Shown one piece after another: positions 1-11,585 of a DNA stretch of 64,000 nt. The stretch spans positions 62,001 through 126,000 of the forward strand of contig WHUX01000084.1 in the NCBI GenBank assembly GCA_015179025.1, given 5' to 3'. The stretch's first letter is position 1, and each line of letters opens with the position of its first letter. This DNA is from Terfezia claveryi (taxonomy: Eukaryota > Ascomycota > Pezizomycetes > Pezizales > Pezizaceae). A program made the position numbers and the translations under genes. The notes under the pieces were generated by a model. That model did no database searches, was not told the origin of the DNA, and was given only the letters and a program-made list of their open reading frames with translations.

Positions 1-769
1 ATAAAATCTGCCTAAAGACATCTATGGTTCCCTACTGCTGGTACTGTCAGACAGCACTTAATCTCCACCGCTCCTTCATCCCCTAACTGTTCCTTCAATA
101 CAGGAAAACTCTCCCCGATTCTGAATTGTATAAATTCATACAACAACCTCAAGTAATCTGCGGCCAAATCTGCCGGTTTTTTTCCCGCCGGGATCGCCTT
201 GATTGTTGTTTGGAGCTGAGCGAGGTTTGTAGATTTGCTCTCCGGATACCCTTTCAGCCCCTTTCTTTTGAGCCGTTGGAGAAGTTCCGCCGGGGTGGAG
301 TAATCGCCTTCGTTCAGTAGGAGCTTAAACCACTCGAGACGCTTGCTGGCCGGTGTTGCTGGTACGTTACCCCATTTGATACCCTTACTGCTATATCTTA
401 AAACCGAGGGAACTTTGTCGGAGGATTGATTCTATAAAGTTTAACGTTGGAAGAGGTAACGTGGGGGGAAGGTAATGAACCTGATCAGGCCAATCTTGAT
501 TATGATGTGTTTTATCACTGGCTAAATTATGCTGTGATTGTGACGGACAAATTAGTGGTCAGTCAAGAATATGAAAACGGGATTTATAGATAGGGGCCTC
601 ATACCCAAGCTACACCAGAGAATGTAGTCCCAAAGTCAATTCCAATGATAAGTGTGTTTTGCTGGGGCTTTTTTGCTGGGGCTGCTGTAGCATTGTTTCC
701 TGCTGGTCCAGCATTATTGCTTGCTCGCAGCTTGTATGCTGCGGGTTTACGCTTACTCTTCTTTGGCAT
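1..769 (-). CDS. Hsp70-family (HSPA12-like) ATPase, 5' part, three exons, runs off the window
   Basis: Reading the minus strand, an ATG at 769 opens a lysine/alanine-rich leader followed by IIGIDFGTTFSGVAW, the phosphate-1 motif of the Hsp70/actin ATPase fold. Proposed exons are 605..769, 481..531 and 1..431. The first intron (532..604) is GTATGA...CACAG with a CTGAC branch site. The second (432..480) is GTTCAT...TATAG, and both preserve phase 0. Exon 3 reads DKVPSVLRYSSKGIKWGN, then LEWFKLLL, and later IKCCLTVPAV, the order seen in fungal HSPA12-like proteins (usually VLTVPAVW). The leading TAG near base 12 is probably in a third intron starting around GTAGGG, but it could be a lesion. The protein would be a cytosolic ATP-binding Hsp70 relative; its client is unknown. 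It diverges from the gene at 1233. The family call is from motif recognition only. Confidence 0.75.
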
Positions 770-1232
770 GATTAGTGTTTAGGTAGCTGTTGGAGACGGC
801 AGGGAGAGTAGTTGTTGGAGAGAGCAATCGTGAAGAGACTGAAGAGAGCAGAGTTTAATGAATGACACCACGGTGAACGTCACAGTATTAATAGGCTCAC
901 AAGCCATCACGACTTCCACTCTCATGGAACAATGCATGATTCTGGATGGCACAAGCTAGTTTGGTTGAACCACCCACCACCCTGGAGGGGCAAAACCAGA
1001 CTACATTGCATGCATTGACCATCACCCCATTACGAGCAACGCTAGTCTGGTTGAGCAACGCTTGAATATTATATCTTATTTAGGCCTAGTATATGTGAAG
1101 GACAGCAACAAACACCAGCAGGCGCGCAAACGGATCGTCATCTATCTTCTTCCCTCTTCTAAGAAGCGATATCCACGCTAAAGAGGTACTATATGGTCCC
1201 TTGGACAAGAAACGGTTTGAGCATCAAACAAA
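770..1232. other. Divergent intergenic region
   Basis: The stretch lies between the start codons of the leftward Hsp70-like gene and the rightward gene at 1233, so it should hold both promoters. I see no convincing TATA box or repeat. A TAGTCTGGTTG motif near 1040 recurs elsewhere in the window. Confidence 0.5.
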
Positions 1233-2949
1233 ATGCTACAGTCCTTCATTATTTTTCATCCACTTCAGGTATTGCTTTCTTGTTTTCCCTGGTTACCGCA
1301 GATCCACGAAAATTGGAGTTATGAAGCACAGGCAAGGCATCCACATTCAATATCAAGACATAATAGCAACTGACCTCATGGTTTCAGGGCCTGCGAGGTG
1401 GCACAGCACCCCATGTCGACACTGCAATCCTGAAAGCCCAGATCGACTGCCTCACGTCACAGCGAGATGAAGCCCTTCATGTGCTCCAAGAACTTGAAGA
1501 TTTCGCAAACGCCGTTTACCCCGCATACAAAAGACTCTCTCTGAAGAATCTGAAAGCCAAACTGAATTTACGGGGAGACTGTAACTCAAAGCTCCACAAA
1601 TTCTATCAAACCACCCTATATCTTCTATCGGACTTAGAGAAAAGGAAGGATACAGTTTCTACTCTAACAAGTGAGATTCTGCGATTCGGTGATACCCAGC
1701 TTGAAGCAAATCGAGATGACTATTATTATGCCACTAAGTTTGCCGGAGTGTTTAGGGCGGTGGAAGAATGGGTGTATCTTAAGTTCCTGGATGCAGATAT
1801 TGAGCAACAGCTAGAGGCAGAGGCGGTGAATTTATTACGTGAGAGGGTGGGGGGGGATTGGCAGCGATGGTTGAAGGAGGAGCATCTCCTCCTGTTAACG
1901 AGTGTTGTGTCCGAGATGCTTGTGAGTCAGGTGCTAGAACCCCCCCTACTCGGGGTGGTCGATAGTTGTGTTGCTCTTGTCAGGTCGGCTATTGAAAAGT
2001 CGTTCCTAGAAAGTAGGCAAGAAGGACCCTGATGCCGGCTCAACCTCAAGGCTTACTCTGTTCAAACTTCACAGATACAGAAGAAGACATCAGGTGGCGT
2101 GCCAAAACCATTGAGGTCCTGACCGACTCTCCACTATTCTGGGAGGCATTTCAGGCGACCGCATATGACATGTTCGACAGCATCCTCAACAATTTCTCCC
2201 CTCTAACCTACAAAGGTACTGCAACGCGCACTAAGAAACTTGCAGCACTGATTGAGGAAGGGGGCTCGGTTGCAATTGAATGCCAGAGGGAGCCATCACA
2301 GTTCAAATTCAAGAGGTTCCCCCCAGGATCAAGATGTAAGGCGAAATTGGTCTCGGATGCAAGGAATAGAGTTAAAGATAGGATGTTGGAAAGGGAGGAA
2401 GATAAGTGGGTAGTTGCTATGACAGTTGCGCCTGCTTTGTTGAGAGTCTCGCATGGATCTGGGAGGGTGGTTGTCGTGGTGAAAGCAAAGGTAGTGCTTG
2501 TGGAGCGAGCTCAGGAGAGTAATGGGATCAACAAGGAGGTAAGTGGTAGTGAGGAGGAATTCGATGATGGTGCCAGTTGCAGTGAGGAAGAAGGAAGTAA
2601 TGAGGAGGGTGGGGAGGAAAGCAGCAGCGAGGAAGGCGGGAGCAGGGGGGAAGATGGCAGCGAGGACGGCGGGAGCATGGGGGAGGAAGGCAGCGGGGAG
2701 GGAGGGAGCAGCGGGGAGGAAGGCAGCGGGAAGGGAGGGAGCAGCGGGGAGGAAGGCAGCGAGGACGGCGGGAGCAGGGGGGAGGAAGGCAGCGAGGAGG
2801 GCGGGACTATGGGCGAGGAAGGCAGCGAGGAGGGCGGGAGCAGGGGAGAGGAAGGCAGCAAGAATGAAGAGAGCAGCGATGAGCTTGAGGCAGAGGAGCT
2901 CGTGAAAGTGAGCGGTGAGGAAACAGGGATCAATTCAAAGCTTGCCTAG
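1233..2949 (+). CDS. Hypothetical protein, three exons, coiled-coil N-terminus and acidic repeat C-terminus
   Basis: I do not recognise the family. Two overlapping frames join into one gene if GTGAGT at 1922 is spliced to AGTAG ending at 2016 (95 nt); this restores one frame through 2949. Upstream, an acceptor TTTCAG ending at 1387, with CTGAC about 15 nt before it, links the open frame to a 36-nt first exon at 1233..1268 (donor GTATTG). The model is 1233..1268, 1388..1921 and 2017..2949, about 500 residues. The N-terminal part is helical and charged (ILKAQIDCLTSQRDEALHVL). The middle is a globular-looking region with DSPLFWEAFQATAYDMFDSI. The last ~130 residues are a Glu/Ser/Gly repeat. No membrane segment or signal peptide is seen. 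The first exon is the least certain part. Confidence 0.6.
2580..2875 (+). repeat. In-frame minisatellite encoding Gly-Glu-Glu-Gly-Ser repeats
   Basis: Units of about 30 bp (GGGGAGGAAGGCAGCGAGGA with variants) are tandemly repeated inside the coding region of the preceding gene. They give a string of GEEGSEEGGS-like decapeptides, with Lys, Thr or Met replacements. All units are multiples of three and keep the frame. The opposite strand is open as Ser/Pro-rich reading, which is a by-product. Confidence 0.85.
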
Positions 2950-5392
2950 GCAAACAGACTAGCACTACGATATTAAAGATCTACAGCGTCAAGTCAAAAT
3001 TGCAGCTGGAATAACATCTGGGTCCATATCGCGGCAGTAACAAACAAGTGCTTAGGCATGAGGCCTCCAACCTGTACGAGCATAATTATAAGCTGTTTCG
3101 GGGACTAGTGTGAGGCCTCCAAAGATGTCACCAACTAACTGTGCATGCTACAAGTGGGCTATACGTATACAGATTTTCCGCACATTACGTAGATCAGGGC
3201 AAGTCTTCGGCCGGGTTAGCTGCCTCGAGAATGCAAACGCACGCGGTTGGACATGAGAACCCTGCTGAATAGCTGCCAACAGGCCCGCAACCCAGAAGGT
3301 CTAGCGTCAGGCCTCCATACACGCGGGGACTTGGAGGCGGCGGCAATGCAACCAGGGTAGCAAATAATTTTTCCTGCAGGTCTATCACTTTGTCACTGAG
3401 TAAACCAATCCGCGTCGACTTTGGCCACCATAAAGCGAGCTAGTGTAGGCGCAGGAGGGTGTGGTACGCGCATTGTCACGAGTTTTCACGTTTGTCTTTC
3501 GCCGATCGGATATCTGACTATCTCCAGTCAAGGCCTAGGTAAGCATCTAGCAGTTGCCGGTTAATGACAGCATGGGAGCTTTGTGTCTATGAATTTTCCT
3601 ATTTCCTATTTGTTCTTCATGTATTTTGCACTAGTCTGGCAAATCTACCGGGTTGCTTTAGTTTGCTTTGATAATGACGTAATGTGTTGGAACCGACGGT
3701 TTATTCATGATTCATATATGAATTGTATTCGGTATGCTCAAATGAGAGTAGAAATTCAGCTGTAAACCCATGCATACACTGAAAGTTTGGTCTCGTCAGA
3801 ACCGTTAAAGTTGTAGGATGTACAGATCCGTGGTGCTAGAGTAGGCCAATATGCTGATAGAATTCACATGGGGCCTAGAACTTTGTTTGCTACACATACC
3901 ATAACGCTATATCATAAATAATGTTCGCTTAGCAATCCCCATTCCTTCACCTTAAGAAGCTACTTAAGTATGCGTGATTGACTAGTCTGGTTAGGCGTGG
4001 GCAACGACCCCAGCTGGTGCGCGGCTGCGTCTTGCGATATTAGCCGCTTATAGGTACCTAGGTCTTCTATATCCCAATGGATGCTTGTTTCTCCAGCAGT
4101 TCTCATACAGACTAGTACGATTATGCGTTAAATTTTCGCGTGCAGTACTATAAGTGGTTACCGGTCGAGCAAGAATAGAAGTAGAAGCGCCAATACCATG
4201 TTGACTTCTGGCAATACTTCTCATGGCAGGGAGTATGCAGGAAGTAAGTGTGGGAGTGTTGGGGTGTGGGGAGATGTGCGGGTAGTTCCATTTCTTAGCA
4301 ACTACATACGGTACCGCCGACTCTCAGAATGTAGAGCACACCTCAATGGTAACCAGACTTACACCCTCCGGGAGTTATTTTATGTTTCTGAAACATGCCG
4401 AAATATTCCAATACCCTTCAAAATCCGTGTACTGTAATATTTCCCCAGTAAAGTTCAAATTGGATCCCTCTACCGACGTGACGTACATAGTTGAGGATCT
4501 TGACCACAGTTTCTTTTTTTTATCAATGAAATTCGGAGTCTCTGCAAGGGCTCTCGTGGTCAGGATGCACCAAGGTGTGCGCCGGCGGAAAGTACTCTCG
4601 AATGTGGATGATTGCGTAGGGTACAGTGCTGTACACCGGCATTATTTTAAATGAGAGCACTCACAGTTCACAGTCTCTATGACCATTAATACCACAGTGA
4701 AAGCTAATCTCATTGGTAGATTGGGTGTAATGTACATATGTGGGTATCTAGTGGTTCAAGTTGCCTAGAGTTGTAGTACATTTTGTAATAATAGCGAACT
4801 TCATGATAGAAATTTTACTGTCAGGGATCATGCTGGCCAGGCTTCTAAATTAATACCAGACTGGAGTGTAAAAGAACCCAACTGCAACAACATGGGTAGT
4901 CAATCACAGCGTCTCGTACCTAGCATATGCCATGATTTCACCCTGAATGGGAGTTGGTCATCTACCTGAAGATAAGTGTGTGCATAAGGCCCATTCAGGG
5001 TAACTAAACTATTTCGTTGTTCAGGTAAGAACTGGTGGATTCGAAACTGTTAAGTATAACCATAAATTCTACCTCTGTGATTTGAAAATCATTTCAATAA
5101 CGATTTCAAGAGTTCAGAAGCATTTCCGGGTTCCTTTCCGATTCTGATGGTTGCTCATGCTTATCCAGGTATTTCGTCCCGGACGAAGTGCCCGAATAAG
5201 CGAAAGAGGTGGTGGAACGCCTTAGTCATGGCACCAATGGAGAATTGGTGGTACTAGATATAGAGGTGGCTAAGCAGGGTTTCCTTACTCAGCTGTTGTG
5301 TAGGTAGGTATAGGTGACCTAGGTTATCTCCATCACCCACTACCTACTTCAGACGTGGGATTGATGGACATGCTGTATAATTGACTACAAGC
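2950..5392. other. Intergenic, no gene recognised
   Basis: Only short, unconvincing open frames are present (for example around 3583, 4198 and 4346). Codon patterns look random and I could not assemble a spliced gene. No clear repeats or RNA genes were seen. Confidence 0.4.
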
Positions 5393-5400
5393 AAGATATA

Positions 5401-6382
5401 TGTTCTGGGCCACCCGCGGGCAGCATATGCCTCCCGCGGGCAATTTATTCAATTACTGTATTTGGTACATGATGCACTTGAATTTATAACAATATAGACA
5501 TATTCAATGGGTTAGAGTTGAGCTAATTGATATGCTCTATGAGCCTGAGGGGAAATATAAATGGATCGTTGTATGAAAGACTATTATGGCAAGTGGTGTT
5601 ATCTTGCTCTATTAGAAGATAAAGTGATAAGTTAAACTTATTAGTATAAGTAATACGGTACTAATATTATTAATCGGAGTCTGTTACATCTGTAATGACA
5701 ATATGGATTCACCTTTATAGCCCATCTGAAATTTCATAGTCTGGTAATGGTGGAGGAATTAAGGGCGAAGTTGAGCATTTATTATAGCTTGGACTATCAA
5801 AATTAAACATGGAAAATCTCGCACACCTCAAGTCCAAGGGCTTTGTCAGTTGAACATGCCAATGGAGTTAGTTGTACAATCTCGTCAATCAAAGGTAATA
5901 TGCCAAACTTACTGTAAAATCATAGCCTGAATACCACCATTATCCGACCAAAGATTTGAGCCAGCAACTGATGTTATGGGCTTGGACAATGAAATTGTAG
6001 ATACTCTAGCTACTCAAAAATCCATAATCACTTTAGCCAATGCTTCTCGGCAGGCATCTATAGCAACTGGGGTTTCTGTCTCATGTATTTACGAAAAGAT
6101 GCTCAATAAATGAGTTGAAACGCTCACTCTTTTTTCATACTAAAGTGTTAGCAGACATGACTGGAGTAACGTCCCAGCTCTAGCTGAACGGATACAAATT
6201 GGACTACTGGATAATAGCCTAATTAATATGGAGTATCACTCCATCGACCCGGAGGACAACCAATAGCCTACTTGTATGTATCTAATATAGCTTTAGTTAG
6301 GTATATTTCTATTAATTCAAGTACGTTATATACGGTACTAGATGTTGTAATCATATAAATTGCCCGCAAGCGGCCCAGAACA
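5401..6382. mobile_element. 982-bp TA-flanked inverted-repeat element (Tc1/mariner-like, degenerate)
   Basis: The left end TGTTCTGGGCCACCCGCGGG at 5401 is matched by the right end, whose reverse complement is TGTTCTGGGCCGCTTGCGGG (ending at 6382). Both ends abut TA dinucleotides (5399-5400 and 6383-6384), the target duplication of Tc1/mariner elements. Around 5990-6110 the plus strand reads like the start of a helix-turn-helix (LATQKSIITLANASRQAS, then ATGVSVSCIYEKML) before stops, so a decayed transposase is possible but not demonstrated. It could also be a non-autonomous MITE. Confidence 0.6.
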
Positions 6383-6985
6383 TATATATCTTATTGGTGC
6401 TTCACGTATAGCCTGCTACTTGGTGACAATTCATCATAAGCATATGTGAGTAAGCAATAAAAGGTATGGGAAATGATAATGGGAGACTAGAGTTTACTGT
6501 ACTATGGAAGTCCGAGGGGAGAAGGGAAAGCGAAAAAAGAACTAGTTTACCAGTGAAGTAGTTCTTTTTCTTCTCCAAAAGGGGGATGACTGACCTTGCC
6601 CTCCCGGACTGCACCTTCGCCTGATTTTTTTTTTTTTTTTTGGGTCCCAGTAGCCTTTGCCTAGTCTTCCTAATAATGTTAAAGTATACTCAAGCGTAAC
6701 ACGCTGCTAGTTCAGTTCATGATAATAGCCGCTCGAGCCGGCACGAAACTCCCATCATATAGCTCGAGCCGGCTCGAGCCCAGGCACAGTAGAATGCTAA
6801 AGATAGTTTCATTTATGTATATGTTTCAATTTTTAGGCTGAGCTGAATCCTAAGATTGGACGCAGGCACATACCATTATCAAGCCATCTGCTGTAATTTT
6901 CCATATAGGAAAGCTTACGTCGAGTGATTTAACCATCTCACTGTGCTCAAAGTAGCATTGAAACGAACTAAGGTATTTGACCTAG
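6383..6985. other. Intergenic with a poly(T) tract
   Basis: A run of T at about 6626-6641 is followed by GGGTCCCAG, the same arrangement as the minus-strand LINE 3' ends elsewhere in the window (poly-T, then a GGTCCC-containing 3' UTR). It may be a short minus-strand LINE tail. A CTCGAGCCGG motif is repeated near 6730-6780. Nothing else was recognised. Confidence 0.35.
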
Positions 6986-8440
6986 TTTTATTTATTTTTT
7001 AATATCCGTTTTTGACCTATCGAAGACACCTAGAATACAGAAATTAGTAAGAGCTATAAAAAAGTTAGTCCAGTCGAAGTTTTCGATCTATCGAAGACAC
7101 CTAAAATACAAAAGTTAATAGGGGCTATAAGAAAGAGAAACCCGAGTTGAACCGACCTGTTAGTCCAGTCAAGCATTGGGCCTACGGTGTCCACCGTATA
7201 TCACCAAGTCAGTAAAAGTAATCCCAAAGAGGTAATTCAGTCCGAGCTGAGATACATACATATTAGTATAGAGATCTTTGACCAATAGTTTCACCTAATC
7301 CACATAAAAGTCAGTGAAGGGCATGCAGAAGTAAGGCATTTGAGTTGATTCACATACCTGTTAGTCCATGATGTCTATAGGCTTTCCGTTACGGGTTTAT
7401 CGGGCTTCTCCGTAATTCTCCTCAGAGGATTCCAGTGACAAGGCAAAGCTGGAGTTTGAAGAGGAGTCTGACCTAATTGTACTCCTACAGACATAAGAGG
7501 TTAGTAAGAGGCAGCTTCAGAAGAGAGGGTGTGCGAGTTAATAAAACGTACCTGTTAGTTAGTCGAAATTTTGGACCTTTCGAAGGCACCTAGAATACAG
7601 ATGTTAGTAAGAGCTATAGAAAAGTTAATCCAGTCGAACTATCGAAGACACCTAAAACACACAAGTCAGTAAGAGGTATAGAAAAGAGTATTCGAGTTAA
7701 TCTACATACCTGTTAGTCTAGTCGAAGTTTTCGGATTATATTATACACCTACAAACACTCGGAGTCAGTTAGGCAAACACATAGCAGAGAAACCAAAACA
7801 TTCAAGTTAAATCAAGTCACATACCTGTTACAGATGAACCTCATTACAAGCATACCTAATATAAGCATATATTGGTTACAAGCATACCTCCCATAGTAAA
7901 TAAGCATATTTTCATTATAAAAATATTCTTATTTTTTTGGCTCAGCCACCATACATATCTTGTAACCAGAGATGCGCGTTACTCAATTAGGTATGCTTAT
8001 CGATAACAAATAACCCCGCACAACAGAGCATCCACACGCAACAGGTCACTGAGTATACATCTCATATTCATCAGTTTCCAACGGAATCCACATGGCATCC
8101 GAATAAACCCTACAGTGTCACCATGCTCAGCGCAGGATCACAGATTTTCTGGGTCATTCTGCATCCGGAACCTCCTCCACTTCTTGATCTCTCCTGTTAT
8201 TTCGATGTATCTGGTACCCATAGTCTCATTCCGCACCTTTTCATAAGCCCGCGCTACCTTTTTTCCATATGTATTTGTTTTCCCTTAATATAAGAATATA
8301 TTGGTTACAAGCATAACCCACCTGGCTCCGGCGATATGCTTGTAATGAGGTTCATCTGTAGTCCACGTCATACGCTTGTTGCAGTCCATGAGGAAGAGCA
8401 AGAAAGACAAGGATGTGAAGAAAACCTAAAGGTAGATTAA
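6985..8440 (-). pseudogene. Decayed multi-exon gene made of tandem mini-exon/intron modules
   Basis: On the minus strand, short segments ending in GGACTAACAG are followed by GTATGT (or GTACGT) donors. About 50-70 nt later comes a CTTACTAAC/CTTACTGAC branch site and a TTTTAG/TCTAG acceptor. Apparent exons are 7710..7748 (39 nt), 7552..7589 (38), 7358..7484 (127), 7260..7294 (35) and 7157..7181 (25); introns include 7749..7824, 7652..7709, 7485..7551, 7295..7357 and 7101..7156. Three exons begin with a close match to GTGTCTTCGATAGATCGAAA, so the module was duplicated. Two modules have lost their donors (near 7050 and 7630), and no single frame stays open. A Leu/Phe-rich segment near 8380-8425 (FFTSLSFLLFL) may be from a first exon. 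The family is unknown. Confidence 0.5.
7831..8358. mobile_element. 528-bp TA-flanked MITE inserted in the mini-exon gene
   Basis: The terminal inverted repeats are CAGATGAACCTCATTACAAG at 7831 and its exact complement ending at 8358. They are flanked by TA at 7829-7830 and 8359-8360. Removing the element and one TA rebuilds CATACCTGTTAGTCC, the exon/donor junction seen in other modules of the surrounding gene, so the insertion is later than the module duplication. Internal copies of the TACAAGCATA motif repeat near both ends. No coding capacity is seen. Confidence 0.8.
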
Positions 8441-8457
8441 ATACAGTTAGGTACTTC

Positions 8458-8466
8458 AGCTATGGT

Positions 8467-8500
<34 letters not shown>

Positions 8501-8507
8501 TATGGTT
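8458..8507 (+). mobile_element. Poly(A)-only retro-insertion with 10-bp target-site duplication
   Basis: AGCTATGGTT occurs at 8458-8467 and again at 8498-8507. Between them is only ATTTT followed by a run of A (8468-8497, 30 bp). This is the structure expected from a LINE reverse-transcription event that stopped within the tail. Confidence 0.75.
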
Positions 8508-8647
8508 GATTGGACAGTTTGCGGGGTTGTGTACGGCGCTAGAAAACTGGAGGGCGTAGCCCTAAACCCGAGATAAGGGAGGTTTGTATGAGAAACAGGT
8601 CTCTGGGTCTAGAGCTACTGAGCTCGAGAACCTTCTGGAAGCTTGAG

Positions 8648-11585
8648 CAGTGTTCTCAACAGGCCAGGCCAGGCCGGCCGAAGCTAAGGCCGGGGCCGGC
8701 CTGGACCACTCTAAAGCAGGCCGGGCCTGGCCTTCTTATTCAGGCCGGCCTGAAGGAAGGCCTGAGCCTGTCCAGGCCGCCTGAATAAGGCAGGCCGCCT
8801 GAATAGCCTGAATAGCCGGTTCCACACAAGGATCTAGAAAACATCGAGAGCTCAATTTAACAACCAATACCTAGCTACCTAACTACTGATCGGAATCTTT
8901 ATCACGAATACCTTTTGCCTCTAGTTGATCCAACATGGCTTGTACCTGCTCTGCTTCCTTAAATGCAATAATTCCACTATCAATACGCCATGACTTCATA
9001 CACTCAACTGCCTCGATAATATCCTCCTTCAACCTATTTCGCCGGTCTGTCACCATCAATCCTGTACTACTAAACACACGCTCTACCTCTGAACTCATTG
9101 CCGGAATTGCTAGAATGTCAAGCGCCATTCTAGATAGTCGTGGGTAGTCCTTTTGGTGCTGAATCCACCAAAGTCGGGGGTTCTCAATGTCTATAGTAGT
9201 GGAGGAGATGAAGTCATCGAGTTCATCTTTTTGCCGAATTCTAGGTGCTCGCTTGGATCTCCACAAGCGCAATGTGGATTCGGTGCTTTCTGTACTTGGA
9301 CTGCTGGTACTAGTTATTTCTGCCGATGATTTGCTTTCTCCAGTGACTTTATATCTATAGTGGTAGATTTAGTATAATGAGATTTAAACAGTGAAAACAA
9401 ATACTTACTTAGTCTCCCATAACAACTGTACTTTGGCCTTTGCATTCTCAATTTAAGTCAGGTGTTCAGCCCAGTTTGTCTCAAAGTAGTTGAGTTTCAT
9501 GGATGGGTGAAGAACAACTGCAGCGTATAGGACAGTATTTGCATCAGTAAGAGTATAATACTTATCGAGCTTGCTCCAAGCTAAGTTAATTGATGCGAGA
9601 AGATATGGAGTGCTATTGCTAGCTGTATACATAGTTAATGTCGACTCAAGATACTCTAACAGATAGTCCATTGTTGGAAGTAAATCATATAGAGCACCAT
9701 TGCTATAATGGCCTTCTAATTCCAAAGTACATCAATGAAATAGCTCCAAAATGGTAACAATATCCTGCAACTCCTTCCAGTCATCAATATTCAGTTGATC
9801 CTCCTCTAGGCCATCATGAATATGTCGAGCTGTAAAAACTTCGAAGCCATTTCTGAGTTGTAATGCATGCTTAATAGCTCTGAAGTCGCTATTCCACCGA
9901 GTAAGATTTGCTGCAATTGGCTGAAATGCTAATTCTTCTAGTAGAGCTTCTTGAACGAGACATGCAAATTCCTCTCGATATTGTGGTGTCCAACAAATAT
10001 AGGTAATAATATTCTGCAACTTACCATATGGTTCCTGCTTGCGTCAAAAGGTTAAAGGCTCTTCCAACTCCTATATTCCAATATCCGATTCAATTCCATA
10101 TAGAAAAGCCTTCATAACAAGATTAATGATATGTTCAAGATAGCGAAGCCTATGTTCTGATACATTGAAAGAAACTCCTACCTCCTGTAAACATGTAGAA
10201 AGACAAATTAATGCAGAGCCATTATTTGTAGCATTATCCAAAGTAAAATATCCAACCTTCTTCGTTAATCCATACTCCTATAATAAGGTCATGATAATTT
10301 GACTTTGGTTTTCTCCTATATGTGCTTCATGCAAATGATGAAAACCTAATAATGCTTGACAAGACTGACCATCCATATTAATCCAATGTCCAACTATTGC
10401 TAATAGTGTAAGATGATTGTTCGATATCTACAAATTAAAACTAAAATAAATAAGGGGAATATCTCTTAATGCTTGAATTAACAGCTGCCTCTGAGAAGTA
10501 TAAATCTGTATTGTCCATATGCGAACAATATTTCCAGAACGAGGTAAACAGCGTGGAATTGCAGTATAAGAGGCAGAAACAGAAGTAAGATATATAACAA
10601 TAAACGAAAACTAGCCTCTTTAACTTGCCGAAAACTTATATTAGATAAAACTATCCATTGAACTAAAAGCTGCTTAAACACATCGGAATTAAATTGAATC
10701 TTCAGTGTACTATTTCCAAAGGCCTGCTGAATAATACTTGGTCCCGTTGTGGTTCTGCTGGACTATTTTCCGTCATATGATGTCCTTATAGATATTGAAT
10801 AGGATGTTTAGTAGATCCGTCTGCATATCTCTTTGCCTGTCCAGGTCGGCATAAGTGACATTGCCAAAATTGCTTATTATTAATAGTGACTGCTTCACCA
10901 TACTGCCAAATCCAACTTCGTCGTAGTGTATTTCGCATGCGCCATAGGGAGGAGGGTGCTGCTCCTGAACTATCATCACCACCACTTGTATCGATTGCAC
11001 TCGGAGACTGTTGACTTGATGGTATTATGGAAGTCTCCGGATCAAAATTCGTAAATTGACTAGATGATAATTGCGATAGGTCACTTATAGTCTCCTGATC
11101 ATCATCGAAAATCCCCGACATATCCATAGATGAAGTGTCAAAATTATCCATATCTTGCATATGGGTCAGCATACAGTTTTTTTTGTTGCAGAAATAAAAT
11201 AGGTAGGTACTTACCACGATAAGTGATTAAACTGTTGCCTTCACGTGGATTGACCCGATAGCAATGGAAACACCTACAATTATATGCTAATTCCCTTAAG
11301 CGGCTGTCCTGCATAGCCTGGACTGCCGCTTGAATAGCCTGGACCACGGCCTGAATAGCCTGGACCATGGCCTGAATAGCCTGGACTATGAATAGCCTGA
11401 ATAGCCTGGACCCGGCCTGAATAGCCTGAATAGCCTGGACTATGGCCTGGACGGCCTGAATAGCCTGGACGGCCTTCTGAGGTCAGGCCGGGGCCGGCCC
11501 AGGCGGTTTCAGGCCCGCACGGACCTTGGCCCCCAGGCCAGGCTTCAGGCCGCCTGGTCGGCGGCCGGGCCGGGTGAGAACACTG
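8648..11585 (-). mobile_element. hAT transposon copy A (degenerate)
   Basis: The ends are CAGTGTTCTCAAC at 8648 and ...GAGAACACTG at 11585, typical hAT termini. Both flanks carry GC-rich subterminal arrays: CCTGAATAGCCTGGAC-type repeats at about 11300-11580, and GGCCGGCCTGAA-type repeats at 8655-8820. These are probably transposase-binding repeats. The copy is inverted relative to copy B (12534..15411). The 8-bp sequences just outside the ends (AGCTTGAG and GTACTAAG) do not match, so no target duplication is visible. Confidence 0.85.
8883..11151 (-). pseudogene. hAT transposase, copy A, broken
   Basis: The start ATG is at 11151 (MDNFDTSSMDMSGIF). A BED-type zinc-finger segment follows (RRSWIWQYGEAVTINNKQF, then WQCHLCRPGQAKRYA), then the transposase core in several frames, and a C-terminal hATC dimerisation region near 8883-9272 (MSSEVERVFSSTGLMVTDRR). 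The reading frame is cut by stops and shifts; one stop just after KHPIQYL replaces the Gln codon present in copy B (CAA to TAA). An intron of the same type as in copy B lies around 9350-9410. It would have been a cut-and-paste transposase acting on the element's own ends. Confidence 0.85.

Noticed and set aside
2511..2933. 140-aa minus-strand Ser/Pro ORF
   Set aside because: It is the reverse of the Glu/Ser/Gly minisatellite; no independent support.
3583..4654. Short plus-strand ORFs in the intergenic region
   Set aside because: No motifs, no splice-compatible extensions, and starts mostly without context.
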